A DNA stretch of 64,000 nt from Hydrogenophaga flava NBRC 102514 (GCF_001571145.1 NZ_BCTF01000006.1:122410-186409), one strand, 5' to 3'; numbered from the stretch's first letter, positions 19,532 to 27,683 are shown. The notes: generated from the sequence alone by a model not told the origin. Made by a program: numbers and translations.

Positions 19532-19555
19532 AAAAAGCCCGGCCGGTGCCGGGCT
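19532..19555 (-). terminator. Rho-independent terminator reading leftwards
   Basis: AGCCCGGC (19536-19543) and GCCGGGCT (19548-19555) form an 8-bp stem with a CGGT loop. The five A at 19532-19536 give a U-run only for the minus strand, so the hairpin terminates the RG-rich gene that ends at 19576. It may also insulate the regulator gene on the plus strand. Confidence 0.7.
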
Positions 19556-19575
19556 GTGGAGACCTGTGCAGCGGG

Positions 19576-20277
19576 TCAGGAACCCACCTGGGCGGCCAGG
19601 TCGTCAAGGCCGGAATGACGGATGTGGCCCGGGGCGTCATCCTGGCCGCGTCCGCGCGGCTTGGGCTTGTTCTGGCCGGGGGCGTTGACGGTGCCGATGG
19701 TGTTCAGTCCCGGCGCCGTGAGGGTGCCGCGGCCGCGCACGCGACCGTCGCTGTCGTCCGGCGCATCCACGCCGTTGTCTTCCACGCCGCGGGGGCGGTC
19801 ACGACCGCTGACATGGCCGTCGGCGTGGTGGTTCGGGCCGTCGTCGGCACCGCGGCCGCGGCGGCCGCCGTCCGAGCTGCTGCTCGACGAAGACGACGAA
19901 CTGCTGCTGGACGACGAGGACGAGCCCCCGTCGTCACCACCCCGTCCGCGACCACGTCCCCGGCCGCTGTCGCCGGAGCTGCCGCCACCGTTCGAAGCGG
20001 AGGAGCCACCTGTCGAACCACTGGACGAGGACGAACTGCGGCCGCCATCGTCGCTCCCGCGGCCACGACCACCGTCGTCACTGCCGCGCCCGCGGCCCCG
20101 GCCGCCGTCGGAGCTGGAACCGCCGCCAGACGAGCCGGACGAGGCCGATGAGCCCTTGGAGTCGCCGCCGCGGCCGCGACCGGAGTCGCCGTCTTTGGCC
20201 AGTGCGGCGCTGGAAGCCAGGCCGAGCGCGATGGCTGCGACCAGGGTGGCGATCTGGGATTTGCTGAAGGTGAACAT
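19576..20277 (-). CDS. exported Ser/Gly/Arg/Asp-rich low-complexity protein
   Basis: Unrecognised protein of 233 residues. A clear signal peptide (about 1-27, ending ASSAALA) precedes a long disordered region of SDGGRGRGRG blocks, a perfect run of 17 serines (residues 119-135) and a C-terminal part with less bias (PGLNTIGTVNAPGQNKPK). The serines use a mixture of AGC, TCG, TCT, TCC and AGT codons, so the run is selected at protein level rather than a slipping microsatellite. The start has AGGAGAAAGCC upstream. The same SGRGRGRGRGG blocks recur in the lipoprotein 1.1 kb away. Function unknown; the repeats would suit a matrix, RNA/anion-binding or surface role. Confidence 0.75.
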   Translation of the reverse strand: MFTFSKSQIATLVAAIALGLASSAALAKDGDSGRGRGGDSKGSSASSGSSGGGSSSDGGRGRGRGSDDGGRGRGSDDGGRSSSSSSGSTGGSSASNGGGSSGDSGRGRGRGRGGDDGGSSSSSSSSSSSSSSSSSDGGRRGRGADDGPNHHADGHVSGRDRPRGVEDNGVDAPDDSDGRVRGRGTLTAPGLNTIGTVNAPGQNKPKPRGRGQDDAPGHIRHSGLDDLAAQVGS

Positions 20278-20355
20278 GGCTTTCTCCTGAAGTGTGTGAA
20301 CGGGTGGGGAACCGGGTCATGCGCCGAGGGCAGGCCTCTCACGCAGGACTTCAGT

Positions 20356-20448
20356 ATGTGTGGGAAATTTTCACACGTCAATGGTTTGTGTGAAGTTTTC
20401 CCACGTGAAGTGTTAAACTTCGTGTCAGACCCGTGAAACCTTCCCACG
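20356..20448. promoter_or_regulatory. operator-like repeats between the RG-rich gene and the DUF6502 gene
   Basis: Three related sites lie in the divergent interval. Site 1 (20358-20376) is an imperfect palindrome GTGTG-GGAAATTTT-CACAC. Site 2 (20388-20405) reads GTGTGAAGTTTTCCCACG and matches site 1 in inverted orientation. Site 3 (20432-20448) reads CGTGAAACCTTCCCACG and overlaps the first possible start codon of the DUF6502 gene. A perfect inverted repeat GAAGT-GTTAA-ACTTC sits at 20407-20421. Sites 1 and 2 are 30 bases apart, about three helical turns. The pattern suggests cooperative binding by one regulator. Confidence 0.55.
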
Positions 20449-21377
20449 CCTCTTCCATGCCCGAATCCAAGCGCGAACCGTCGCCGGCCCTGCGGGGTGC
20501 CGCCCCAGGCGGGCCGTCGCCCGCCTTGGTGCGCGCGCTGCGCAAGCTGCTGCGGCCGCTGGTCCGGCTCATGCTGGCGCACGGCATCACCTACACCTAC
20601 CTCGCCGACCTGCTCAAGGGGCTGTTCGTCGAGGTGGCGGAGCAGGACTTCCGCCTCGATGGCAAAACCCCGACCGACAGCCGGGTCAGCCTGGTCAGCG
20701 GCGTGCACCGCAAGGACGTGGCGCGCCTGCGCGGCCTGCTGGCCAGCGCCGAGGTGATCGAGCCGTCGGTGGTGCCGCGCGGCGCCCAGCTGGTGGCGCA
20801 CTGGATGGGCCATCCCAAGTACCTGCTGGAAGATGGCAGCCCCCGGCCGCTGGCGCGCCTGGTGAGCGAGGGTGGTGACCTGTCGTTCGAGGCGCTGGTC
20901 GCCAGCGTCAACAGCGACATCCGTTCGCGGGTGGTGCTCGACGAATGGCTCAGCCTGGGTGTGGTGCACCTGGACGAGGCCGGGCAGGTCTGTCTGAACA
21001 CGGCGGCCTTCGTGCCCTCGCGCGGCGCCGACGAGAAGGCCTTCTACCTCGGACACAACCTGCACGACCATGCCGCGGCTGCGGTGCACAACCTGCTGGC
21101 TGGCCAGCCTCCGTTCATGGAGCGCAGCGTGCACTACAGCGGGCTCACACCGGCCTCGGTGGAGCGGCTGAACAAGATGTCCGAGCAGTCGGGCATGAAG
21201 GTCCTGCTGGCGCTCAACAAGGCGGCCATGGACGCGGAGGCCCAGGACCAGGCGGCGGCCGCCCGGGACGGGCTGCCGCCGCCCGACCAGCGCTTCACCT
21301 TCGGCATGTACTTTTTCAGCGAGCGCAGTGCCCAGCCGCCGGCCGCCAGCTCGCCAGAGAGCAGGGGCCCCGAATGA
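20433..21377 (+). CDS. DUF6502-family protein
   Basis: Soluble protein of 314 residues (306 if the ATG at 20457 is used instead of the GTG at 20433). The conserved part starts at LVRALRKLLRPLVRLMLAHGITYTYLADLLKGLFVEVA and continues through a KDVARLRGLL segment that looks helix-turn-helix-like, then AQLVAHWMGHPKYL. I recognise it as the DUF6502 family, for which no function is known to me. No signal peptide. Its stop codon overlaps the start of the next gene (ATGA), so the two are one transcription unit. A DNA-binding role controlling the divergent RG-rich gene is possible but unproven. Confidence 0.75.
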   Translation: MKPSHASSMPESKREPSPALRGAAPGGPSPALVRALRKLLRPLVRLMLAHGITYTYLADLLKGLFVEVAEQDFRLDGKTPTDSRVSLVSGVHRKDVARLRGLLASAEVIEPSVVPRGAQLVAHWMGHPKYLLEDGSPRPLARLVSEGGDLSFEALVASVNSDIRSRVVLDEWLSLGVVHLDEAGQVCLNTAAFVPSRGADEKAFYLGHNLHDHAAAAVHNLLAGQPPFMERSVHYSGLTPASVERLNKMSEQSGMKVLLALNKAAMDAEAQDQAAAARDGLPPPDQRFTFGMYFFSERSAQPPAASSPESRGPE

Positions 21378-22831
21378 AGCGGCGCTCCAGCCCGATGCAC
21401 CGGTGGGTGCTGCCGCTGCTGCTGGTGCTGTCCGGCTGTGGCGGCATGGTGGCGCAGCAACAGACGCCGGGGGCCGCGGCCTGCAGTGTGGCCTTGCTGC
21501 ACAACCCGGTCGCCGACCCATCGGGTCTCGGGGGCACCGGCGCGCCCGCGGTGCGCGGGCCGGACCCGGGCGGCATTGGCGGCACGGGCCAGGTCGCCAC
21601 GGGCAATGGTCTGGGCGGCACCGGCATCGTCGGCGTGGTCACCGGCTTTGCGAGCATCTGCGTCAACGGGATCGAGGTCGAGTACGAACCGTCGACCCCG
21701 GTGGAGCGTGGTGGGCGGTCCAGCACGCTCAGCGATCTGGCGGTGGGACAGCTGGTGGCCCTGCAGGCTGGCGGCACCGGTGACCAGCTGCGGGCCACCC
21801 GGATCGCGGTGATCGACGCCGCCATCGGTCCGCTGACGGCGCTGGACGCAGCGGCCGGCCGCTTCGAGGTGATGGGCCAGGTGGCCACCGCGCTGGAGCG
21901 CAGCGACCTGCAGGGGCTGGCCGTGGGCGACTGGGTCCGGGTCAGCGGCCAGCGGATCGCCAGTGGCGAGATCCGCGCGACCCGGGTGCAGCGGGCGGTC
22001 GCCGGACAGGCGGAGGTCACCGGCCCGTATGCGTCCTCGGGCGAGCGCGGTGCGCGCGTTGGCGACACGCCGCTGACCTGGTCGTCTGCGCCGGATGGTC
22101 TGTCGCAGGGGCAGGAGATCGGAGTGCGTGGCCAGTGGACCGGCGGGCGGCTGCAGGTGCAGGCCGTGCAGTTGCAGCCCACCCGGGCCGCCGTGGCCGG
22201 CAGCCGGGAGGTTCTGCTGCAGGGCTACGTGCATGGCCTCAGTGGTCGCGAGCTGAAGCTGGGATACGAGACCCTGCTGCTGGACGAAGGGGTCCGCATC
22301 GACGGCGGTGACCTGGGGGCGCTGCGCGTCGACCAGCCGGTGCAGGTGCGGGGGCGCGTGGACGAGCGCCAGCGCCTGCGGGTCGAGCGCCTGGAGTTCC
22401 GCAGCGAGGGCCGGCGCGGGGAGAGCGAACGCAAGGCGTCTCCCGTCGGTGCCACCACTCCCGCCGCCACGCCAGCCACCTCTGGCAGCAACCGCGCCAC
22501 CAGCAGCGGCTCGGACGACGGCGGCCGAGGACGCGGGCGCGGCCGGGGGGGCCGAGACGGTGGTGGCGGCGATTCGGGCAGCGGTGACTCATCCGGCAGC
22601 CGTTCTGATGGAGACTCCGGTGGGGACAGCGGGCGGGGCCGGGGGCGCGGGCGGGGCGGCGATGGCGGCTCGTCCGGCAGCGGTTCGTCAGGGAGTGGTT
22701 CCTCGGGCAGCGGTTCTTCCGGCAGTGGGTCTTCCGGGAGCGGTTCCTCCGGCAGCAGCTCGTCGGGCAGCGGCGACTCCGGTGGGGACTCCGGCCGTGG
22801 CCGCGGCCGGGGCCGTGGCGGGCGCGACTGA
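21374..22831 (+). CDS. DUF5666-type lipoprotein with RG/SG-rich tail
   Basis: Exported lipoprotein of 485 residues. A signal sequence ends in the lipobox LSGC (Cys22). After a Gly-rich linker come several repeats of a small beta domain with GTV..V and VGDWVRVSG-type segments (about residues 80-350), matching DUF5666. The last 130 residues are low complexity: SDDGGRGRGRGRGG blocks around about seven GSSGS units. The tail is nearly the same as blocks in the divergent exported protein at 19576-20277. ATG overlaps the DUF6502 stop codon. Role unknown; probably envelope-associated. Confidence 0.72.
   Translation: MKRRSSPMHRWVLPLLLVLSGCGGMVAQQQTPGAAACSVALLHNPVADPSGLGGTGAPAVRGPDPGGIGGTGQVATGNGLGGTGIVGVVTGFASICVNGIEVEYEPSTPVERGGRSSTLSDLAVGQLVALQAGGTGDQLRATRIAVIDAAIGPLTALDAAAGRFEVMGQVATALERSDLQGLAVGDWVRVSGQRIASGEIRATRVQRAVAGQAEVTGPYASSGERGARVGDTPLTWSSAPDGLSQGQEIGVRGQWTGGRLQVQAVQLQPTRAAVAGSREVLLQGYVHGLSGRELKLGYETLLLDEGVRIDGGDLGALRVDQPVQVRGRVDERQRLRVERLEFRSEGRRGESERKASPVGATTPAATPATSGSNRATSSGSDDGGRGRGRGRGGRDGGGGDSGSGDSSGSRSDGDSGGDSGRGRGRGRGGDGGSSGSGSSGSGSSGSGSSGSGSSGSGSSGSSSSGSGDSGGDSGRGRGRGRGGRD
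22667..22771 (+). repeat. 15-base tandem repeats encoding GSSGS
   Basis: About seven degenerate units of the type GG(C/T)TC(G/C)TCCGGCAGC lie inside the lipoprotein gene. Codon differences between the units show the array is old and kept at protein level. Since units are a multiple of three bases, gain or loss would change tail length without a frameshift. Confidence 0.7.
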
Positions 22832-22838
22832 GACGCTG

Positions 22839-25139
22839 TCAAGGCCGGGGCGCCACCTCGATCCGCCACCAGGACGGCAGCAGGCGCCGCACCTCGGTGC
22901 GGGCGAAGCGGTCGTCCAGCAGCCAGACGCAGCCCCGGTCCTGTTCGGAACGGATCACCCGGCCGGCGGCCTGCACCACCCGCATCAGGCCCGGGAACAG
23001 GTAGGCGTGGTCGTAGCCGTGGCCGGTGCGCTGCTGCAAGCGCTCGCGCATGCGCTCGTTCTCGGGGTTGACCTGGGGCAGGCCCAGGGTGGCGATGAAG
23101 GCGCCGACCAGCCGCTCGCCCGGCAGGTCGATGCCCTCGCCGAAGGCGCCGCCCAGCACCGCAAAACCCACGCCCTGGCCGCCTTCGACGAAGCGCGCGA
23201 CAAAGGCGTCGCGTGCGGGTTCCTCCATGCCGCGCGTCTGCGCCCAGTGCGGCAGGTCCGGGTGGCGCTGCGCCAGCCGCTGGCGGGCCAGGTCCAGGTA
23301 CTCGAAGCTGCTGAAGAAAGCCAGGTAGTTGCCGGGGCGCTCGTGGAACTGGGCGCCGATCACGTCCACCAGCGCGTCCAGCGAGCGCAGCCGGTCGGCG
23401 TAGCGGGTCGAGATCCAGGGTGCGATCCGCACCCGCAGTTGCTCGGCAGCGAACGGCGAAGGCAGGTCGACATGGGCGGCATCAGCCGGCAGACCCAGCA
23501 TCTCCGTCACATGCTCCACCGGGGCCAGCGTGGCGGAGAACAGGGTCGCGCTGTGCGCCGCCGCCCAGCGCGCTTCGAGCCAGGGAGCGGGCACCACGTT
23601 GCGGAGGCGCAGCGTCGGCAGCCGCCGGCCACGCCCGCCCGGCGGTGACGCCCATGGCCCCGCCTCGCACAGCGAGTGTTCGCCAAACCCCTCGGCGATG
23701 CGCACGAAATGCAGCGCCTCGAACACCCAGTTCTGCAGCGCAGGGTCGGGTGTGGGGCCGGGCTGCGGGGCCAGCAGATCGAGCAGGGTGTTGCAGGTGT
23801 TCTGCAGGGTGGTGGCCCAGTCGTCCGGCAGGCCGTCGGCCAGCGCCTGCGTGCCCTCGGCCGGCGGCAGGTCGCGGGCGAAGGCGCTCCAGCGCCGGTG
23901 CAGGGTGTCCATGGCTTTGCGGACGTCCGGGTTCGCCTCGTGCCGCAGGCACAGGAACTCGTGCGCATTCAGCGTGGCGCTATACATGCTGCGCGCGCGG
24001 TCGATCAGGTTGTGTGCCTCGTCCACCAGCAGCGCGGCGCGCCAGCCCTGGTCCTCGGCCAGTGCGAACCAGTGCGCGCCCACGTCGAACCAGTGGTTGT
24101 AGTCGCCCACCAGCACGTCGCACCAGCGCTGCATCTCCTGGCCGAGGAAGTAGGGGCAGACGCCGTGTGCCAGCGCCAGCGTGCGCAGGCGTTCACGGTC
24201 CAGCCAGGCGGCCTGTGCCGCTGCCTCGCGCGCAGCGGGCAGGCGGTCGTAGAAGCCGCGCGCCAGCGGGCAGGACTCGCCGTGGCAGGCCTTGTCGGGG
24301 TGCTCGCAGGCCTTGTCGCGCGCCAGGCGTTCGAGCACCCGCAGCGGCAGGCGCGTGGGAACGCCCAGTCGAGCCAGCGCGTCCAGCGCCAGCTGCCGGC
24401 CGGTGGTGCGCGCGGTGAGGAACAGCAGGCGGTCGGTGCCCTGGTCGGGCATCGCACGCAGGCTGGCGAACACCGTGGCCATGGTCTTGCCGATGCCGGT
24501 GGGGGCCTGGGCCAGCAGGTGGCGTGCGCGGGAGTTGGCGCGGTACACGTCGGCCGCCAGTTCGCGTTGCCCGGTGCGGAACGAGGGGAAGGGAAAGGTC
24601 AGCGCCGACAGGGCGTGGTCCCGCGTCTGCCGATGCGCCTGTTCGGCCAGCGCCCAGGCCAGGTAGCGTTCGCACAGGTCCTCGAAGAAGCCTCGCAGCG
24701 CGTCCGAGGTGCAGGTCTCGGTCAGAACCGTTTCCTGTCCGCTGTCGATGTCGAAATAGACCAGGGCCACCTCGATCTGCGCCAGCGACAGCTGCTCGCA
24801 CAGCATCCAGCCGTAGACGCGGGCCTGCGCCCAGTGCAGGGCCTGGTGGTTGGCTGGCACGTGGCCCGCGTCGCCGCGGCGGGTCTTGATCTCTTCGACC
24901 CGCCGGGCGGCGGGGTCGAAACCGTCGGCCCGGCCCTGCACCACCAGCGGTCCGAAGCGGGCGCTCAGCGCCAGCTCGCGCTGGTAGCCGGCGCCGCGCC
25001 GCGCGGTCACGGTCTGGTGGCCCGCGATGCCTTCGACGCCGGTCGGCGATGGCGTGAACCGCAGGTCGAGGTCGCCACTGCGCGCGGTGAAGTGGCACAG
25101 CGTGCGCACCGACACCGCGATGTCGACGGCCGGAAACAT
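22839..25139 (-). CDS. PD-(D/E)XK nuclease fused to a DinG/XPD-type DNA helicase
   Basis: Predicted DNA repair or processing enzyme of 766 residues. The N-terminus holds a PD-(D/E)XK-like core: GRADG (69-73) and EEIK (82-85). Then come a helicase Q-like segment (FRTGQREL), Walker A APTGIGKT (212-219), four cysteines fit for an XPD-type Fe-S cluster (278, 285, 290, 328) and DEAH (373-376), with C-terminal motifs including GQGVGFAVLGGAFGEG. The native start is set at the ATG at 25139: before the transposon landed, an in-frame stop lay just upstream. An ATG inside the transposon end (25202) could now add 21 residues. The divergent nuclease gene at 27684 was its original neighbour. Confidence 0.83.
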   Translation of the reverse strand: MFPAVDIAVSVRTLCHFTARSGDLDLRFTPSPTGVEGIAGHQTVTARRGAGYQRELALSARFGPLVVQGRADGFDPAARRVEEIKTRRGDAGHVPANHQALHWAQARVYGWMLCEQLSLAQIEVALVYFDIDSGQETVLTETCTSDALRGFFEDLCERYLAWALAEQAHRQTRDHALSALTFPFPSFRTGQRELAADVYRANSRARHLLAQAPTGIGKTMATVFASLRAMPDQGTDRLLFLTARTTGRQLALDALARLGVPTRLPLRVLERLARDKACEHPDKACHGESCPLARGFYDRLPAAREAAAQAAWLDRERLRTLALAHGVCPYFLGQEMQRWCDVLVGDYNHWFDVGAHWFALAEDQGWRAALLVDEAHNLIDRARSMYSATLNAHEFLCLRHEANPDVRKAMDTLHRRWSAFARDLPPAEGTQALADGLPDDWATTLQNTCNTLLDLLAPQPGPTPDPALQNWVFEALHFVRIAEGFGEHSLCEAGPWASPPGGRGRRLPTLRLRNVVPAPWLEARWAAAHSATLFSATLAPVEHVTEMLGLPADAAHVDLPSPFAAEQLRVRIAPWISTRYADRLRSLDALVDVIGAQFHERPGNYLAFFSSFEYLDLARQRLAQRHPDLPHWAQTRGMEEPARDAFVARFVEGGQGVGFAVLGGAFGEGIDLPGERLVGAFIATLGLPQVNPENERMRERLQQRTGHGYDHAYLFPGLMRVVQAAGRVIRSEQDRGCVWLLDDRFARTEVRRLLPSWWRIEVAPRP

Positions 25140-25188
25140 GGGCGGATGAACCAAGGGAAACACCAGAGGGAGCTGGCCATCGTACTGG

Positions 25189-25196
25189 ATATATAG
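25189..25196. repeat. target-site duplication, left copy
   Basis: ATATATAG directly left of the transposon end; identical to 27666-27673. Eight bases is the size expected for IS1595-family insertion. Confidence 0.9.
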
Positions 25197-25220
25197 CCCC
25201 ATGTTTTACTTGACGTACCC
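25197..25220 (+). repeat. terminal inverted repeat, left (IRL)
   Basis: Begins CCCCATGTTTTAC and continues through CGTACCC; pairs with the right end at 27642-27665. It also contains an ATG on the minus strand that is in frame with the neighbouring helicase gene. Confidence 0.85.
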
Positions 25221-25262
25221 ACTCAAAAGGAAGATACTTTGCGTACCCAATCAGGAGCCAGC

Positions 25263-26189
25263 ATGTCCTACCTCTCTCAACCCCACTTCCACAACGAAGA
25301 AGCCGCATACGCTTTTGTTGAGTCCCGTGTGTGGCCGAATGGCCCGGTGTGTCCTCACTGTGGCGGCACTGAGCGGAACAAGCTGATGGGCGGCGCTTCT
25401 ACCCGCATCGGCACCTACAAGTGCTATGACTGCCGCAAGCCTTTCACCGTCAAGGTTGGAACCATCTTTGAGTCCAGCCATATCCCTCTGCGCCTGTGGC
25501 TTCAAGGCATCTACCTGATTGCTGCCAGCAAGAAGGGCATCAGCGCAAACCAGTTGCACCGCACCCTTGGTATCACTCTGAAAAGTGCGTGGTTCATGGG
25601 CCATCGCATCCGTGAAGCCATGCGCGACAACAGAACTGATCTGCTGGGCGGTGGCGGCTCCATCGTTGAGGCCGACGAAACCTACATGGCGTCAAAGCGC
25701 GGGGAGAAAGCTATTCAAGGTGGCGGACACCGTAGTAAGGTGCTTTCCCTCGTTTCCCGCGAAGGCCGGACCCGCTCTTTTCACGTCGCCAACGTGGACA
25801 AAGACAACCTCAAGCCGATCCTGCTTGCCCATATCGCAAAGGACACCCACCTTATGACTGATGGCGCTGGCCACTACAAGAAGATCGGCCAAGAGTTCGA
25901 CCTTCATGAGTCCACCAACCACACTCAGAAGGAATACGCGAAGGATTCCAAGGTTAAGGGCGTTCGCACCCATAGCAACACCGTTGAGTCCTACTTCGGC
26001 ATCCTCAAGCGCGGCATTTCTGGCATCTATCACCACGTCAGCGAAGAACACCTCCAACGCTATGTTGATGAGTTCGACTTCCGCTTTACCAACCGCAAGT
26101 CAATGGGCGTTGATGACGTGCAACGTGCCGACCTCCTGCTTAAGGGCGTGGTGGGCAAGCGGCTTACCTATGAAACGATTGCGCAATGA
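25263..26189 (+). CDS. IS1595-family transposase
   Basis: Transposase of 308 residues. The N-terminal zinc ribbon has two CxxC pairs (Cys30/33 in CPHCGG and Cys54/57 in CYDC), followed by RKPFTVKVGTIFESSHIPL, the standard ISXO2-like (DUF1610/ISXO2) layout. Catalytic residues appear in EADETYM (Asp138), LMTDGAGHY and HSNTVESYFG. ATG at 25263 is chosen because of AGGAG nine bases before it; a TTG eight codons upstream is possible. The stop overlaps the next small gene (ATGA). Confidence 0.93.
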   Translation: MSYLSQPHFHNEEAAYAFVESRVWPNGPVCPHCGGTERNKLMGGASTRIGTYKCYDCRKPFTVKVGTIFESSHIPLRLWLQGIYLIAASKKGISANQLHRTLGITLKSAWFMGHRIREAMRDNRTDLLGGGGSIVEADETYMASKRGEKAIQGGGHRSKVLSLVSREGRTRSFHVANVDKDNLKPILLAHIAKDTHLMTDGAGHYKKIGQEFDLHESTNHTQKEYAKDSKVKGVRTHSNTVESYFGILKRGISGIYHHVSEEHLQRYVDEFDFRFTNRKSMGVDDVQRADLLLKGVVGKRLTYETIAQ

Positions 26190-26374
26190 AAAAGAAACCG
26201 ACGCATGGCACTGGCGAACCAAGTCGCCAAAACCTCCCCGATGACCCAGAACAGTCGAAGCGATTCGAGGAAACGGCACGCGAACTAGAAGCAGAAGAGC
26301 GGCAGGATAAGTTTGAGAAAGTCGTTCAAACCATCATGCCGAAGAAGGACAGTTCTGGAACTCGGAAGCCGTAG
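26186..26374 (+). CDS. small hydrophilic protein coupled to the transposase gene
   Basis: Encodes 62 residues, highly charged and probably helical (FEETARELEAEERQDKFEKVV). It starts inside the transposase stop codon (ATGA), so translation is likely coupled. I do not know a function; a transposition accessory factor is one option. Confidence 0.55.
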   Translation: MKKKPTHGTGEPSRQNLPDDPEQSKRFEETARELEAEERQDKFEKVVQTIMPKKDSSGTRKP

Positions 26375-26461
26375 TCAAGATAGCGGCAAGAAATTCTTTT
26401 CCGGTCGCCCAACTAGGTACGATGGCGGCATCACGCACCGCAACAGAAAAGGGACGAACCC

Positions 26462-26743
26462 ATGGAAGACGAGAACGCAAAGCTTGACCAACTGAGAAAT
26501 TTTTCGATTGGTATTCAAGCTGCGATGTTTGCTGCGTTTGGCGCACTCATACGGACGCATCCTAATCCGGCTGCTCTTTCTCAGATGATGGAGACATATC
26601 GTCAACGGGAGCAGACGCACTTAGAAAACAAGGCTCTCCCTGAACACGTTCTTGACTGCTTCCATCAGGCATGGGCTCGCTTTGACATCGAAATCCAGCA
26701 AGCGCTAAAAGACGATCAGCAACAGCCTCAATTTCAGGGGTGA
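26462..26743 (+). CDS. unknown 93-residue transposon cargo protein
   Basis: No family recognised. The protein is soluble, begins MEDENAKLDQLRNFSIG, contains a short hydrophobic stretch (QAAMFAAFGALI) and ends in a Gln-rich tail. A GGGA sequence precedes the ATG. It lies in the middle of the IS1595-type element and faces the DUF3800 gene tail-to-tail, 66 bases apart. Confidence 0.5.
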   Translation: MEDENAKLDQLRNFSIGIQAAMFAAFGALIRTHPNPAALSQMMETYRQREQTHLENKALPEHVLDCFHQAWARFDIEIQQALKDDQQQPQFQG

Positions 26744-26809
26744 ATTTGGTCATGCCCGCATGATCAGTCTCTGCGCCCATGTGAGCAAACCCTGCATGGG
26801 TCATGGAAG

Positions 26810-27619
26810 CTACTGCGCAGCTCTTTTCCCCAGCTTGTGCAGACTGTCTTTGTCGTAGAAGTTGAAAGTCATCTTGACCTCGTGCTTCTCTAGGTTCTTC
26901 CATAGCCTGCGAGGTTCAGCATCTGGTTTTAATGCACGCTCATGCATCCATCTATAGCTCTCGTATGCGATGAAGTCGGCGACCTGGAGAGGTATCACTA
27001 GTCTTGGCTCCGAAAAACTCACAGAACCAACGCCACTGAAATCTCTGCAATATTCCGAATGGATGTGCTCTGTGGCTTTGTTGTACTGATGTTGTTTCGC
27101 AAACACCAGCGCCACCGGCTCTCCATCAACCTCGCGTTTTGCCCAGTCTGATATCTGCTCGATGCACAGTGCAACAGACAGATGGAGTGGGTCACCTCCA
27201 AGCGCATCTTTCATATCTCCCGGCAATCCATCCCAGTCTTTGCGAACCACTCCAGCGGCAAAGCAATGGGGCTTTATCTTCCCGATCTCATCGGACAGCC
27301 GCCACGCCATAGCGTCCCGCAAAGGTCTTGGCACAGATGCGAACTCCCTCTCTCCATGGTCGCAATCGACCGCGTGAAAGCAGGAGACTCCGTTGTCGGA
27401 AATCTCCCCAGGTTCTAGGCATTTCTTCCAAGGGCGCTCTATGCGCGACCAAGTAGAACTGTCAGCGACAGCACCGCCGACAAGAACCATGTGGTCCCGG
27501 CTGGATATGCCACTCTCGTCAAAGTAAGCAACAAGCACAGCAACCACCTTGTGTTTGCTAGCCCCACCAAGAACTGAACCTGCAAATTCTTCGATGGGCC
27601 AATATTTTTCAGCCTTCAT
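26810..27619 (-). CDS. DUF3800-family protein (transposon cargo)
   Basis: Protein of 269 residues with the DUF3800 hallmarks: VAYFDESG near residue 30 and PLQVADFIAYESY in the C-terminal half, which place acidic residues as in an RNase H-like fold. DUF3800 proteins are common on mobile elements and next to defence genes, but I know of no proven function. ATG at 27619 is chosen because AAGGATAGTAGG precedes it; 14 further upstream codons would reach into the terminal repeat. It probably reads from a promoter within the right end of the transposon. Confidence 0.8.
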   Translation of the reverse strand: MKAEKYWPIEEFAGSVLGGASKHKVVAVLVAYFDESGISSRDHMVLVGGAVADSSTWSRIERPWKKCLEPGEISDNGVSCFHAVDCDHGEREFASVPRPLRDAMAWRLSDEIGKIKPHCFAAGVVRKDWDGLPGDMKDALGGDPLHLSVALCIEQISDWAKREVDGEPVALVFAKQHQYNKATEHIHSEYCRDFSGVGSVSFSEPRLVIPLQVADFIAYESYRWMHERALKPDAEPRRLWKNLEKHEVKMTFNFYDKDSLHKLGKRAAQ

Positions 27620-27641
27620 CCTACTATCCTTCCGCCACTTT

Positions 27642-27665
27642 GGGTACGGCATGTAAAACACTTGG
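27642..27665 (-). repeat. terminal inverted repeat, right (IRR)
   Basis: Read on the minus strand it begins CCAAGTGTTTTAC and reaches CGTACCC, matching the left end at 25197-25220. Confidence 0.85.
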
Positions 27666-27673
27666 ATATATAG
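27666..27673. repeat. target-site duplication, right copy
   Basis: ATATATAG, identical to 25189-25196. It ends 10 bases before the start codon of the nuclease gene and includes a TATATA that may have been the -10 box of one or both divergent genes. Confidence 0.9.
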
Positions 27674-27683
27674 TCAGTCCATC

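Larger units (their letters stand above)
25197..27665. mobile_element. IS1595-family transposon with cargo genes (2469 bp)
   Basis: The ends are imperfect inverted repeats (about 19 of 24 positions equal, sharing TGTTTTAC and CGTACCC) and begin with CC on each side. An exact 8-bp duplication, ATATATAG, flanks the element. Inside are a DDE transposase of the ISXO2/IS1595 type, a small overlapping gene, an unknown 93-residue gene and a leftward DUF3800 gene. GC content is visibly lower than that of the flanking genes. It landed in the short interval between the start codons of two divergent DNA-processing genes. All parts look intact, so the insertion may be recent. Confidence 0.9.

Noticed and set aside
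22667..22771. Regular 15-base repeats that might suggest a CRISPR array
   Set aside because: Units are too short, have no spacers and encode GSSGS within one gene; no cas genes are near.
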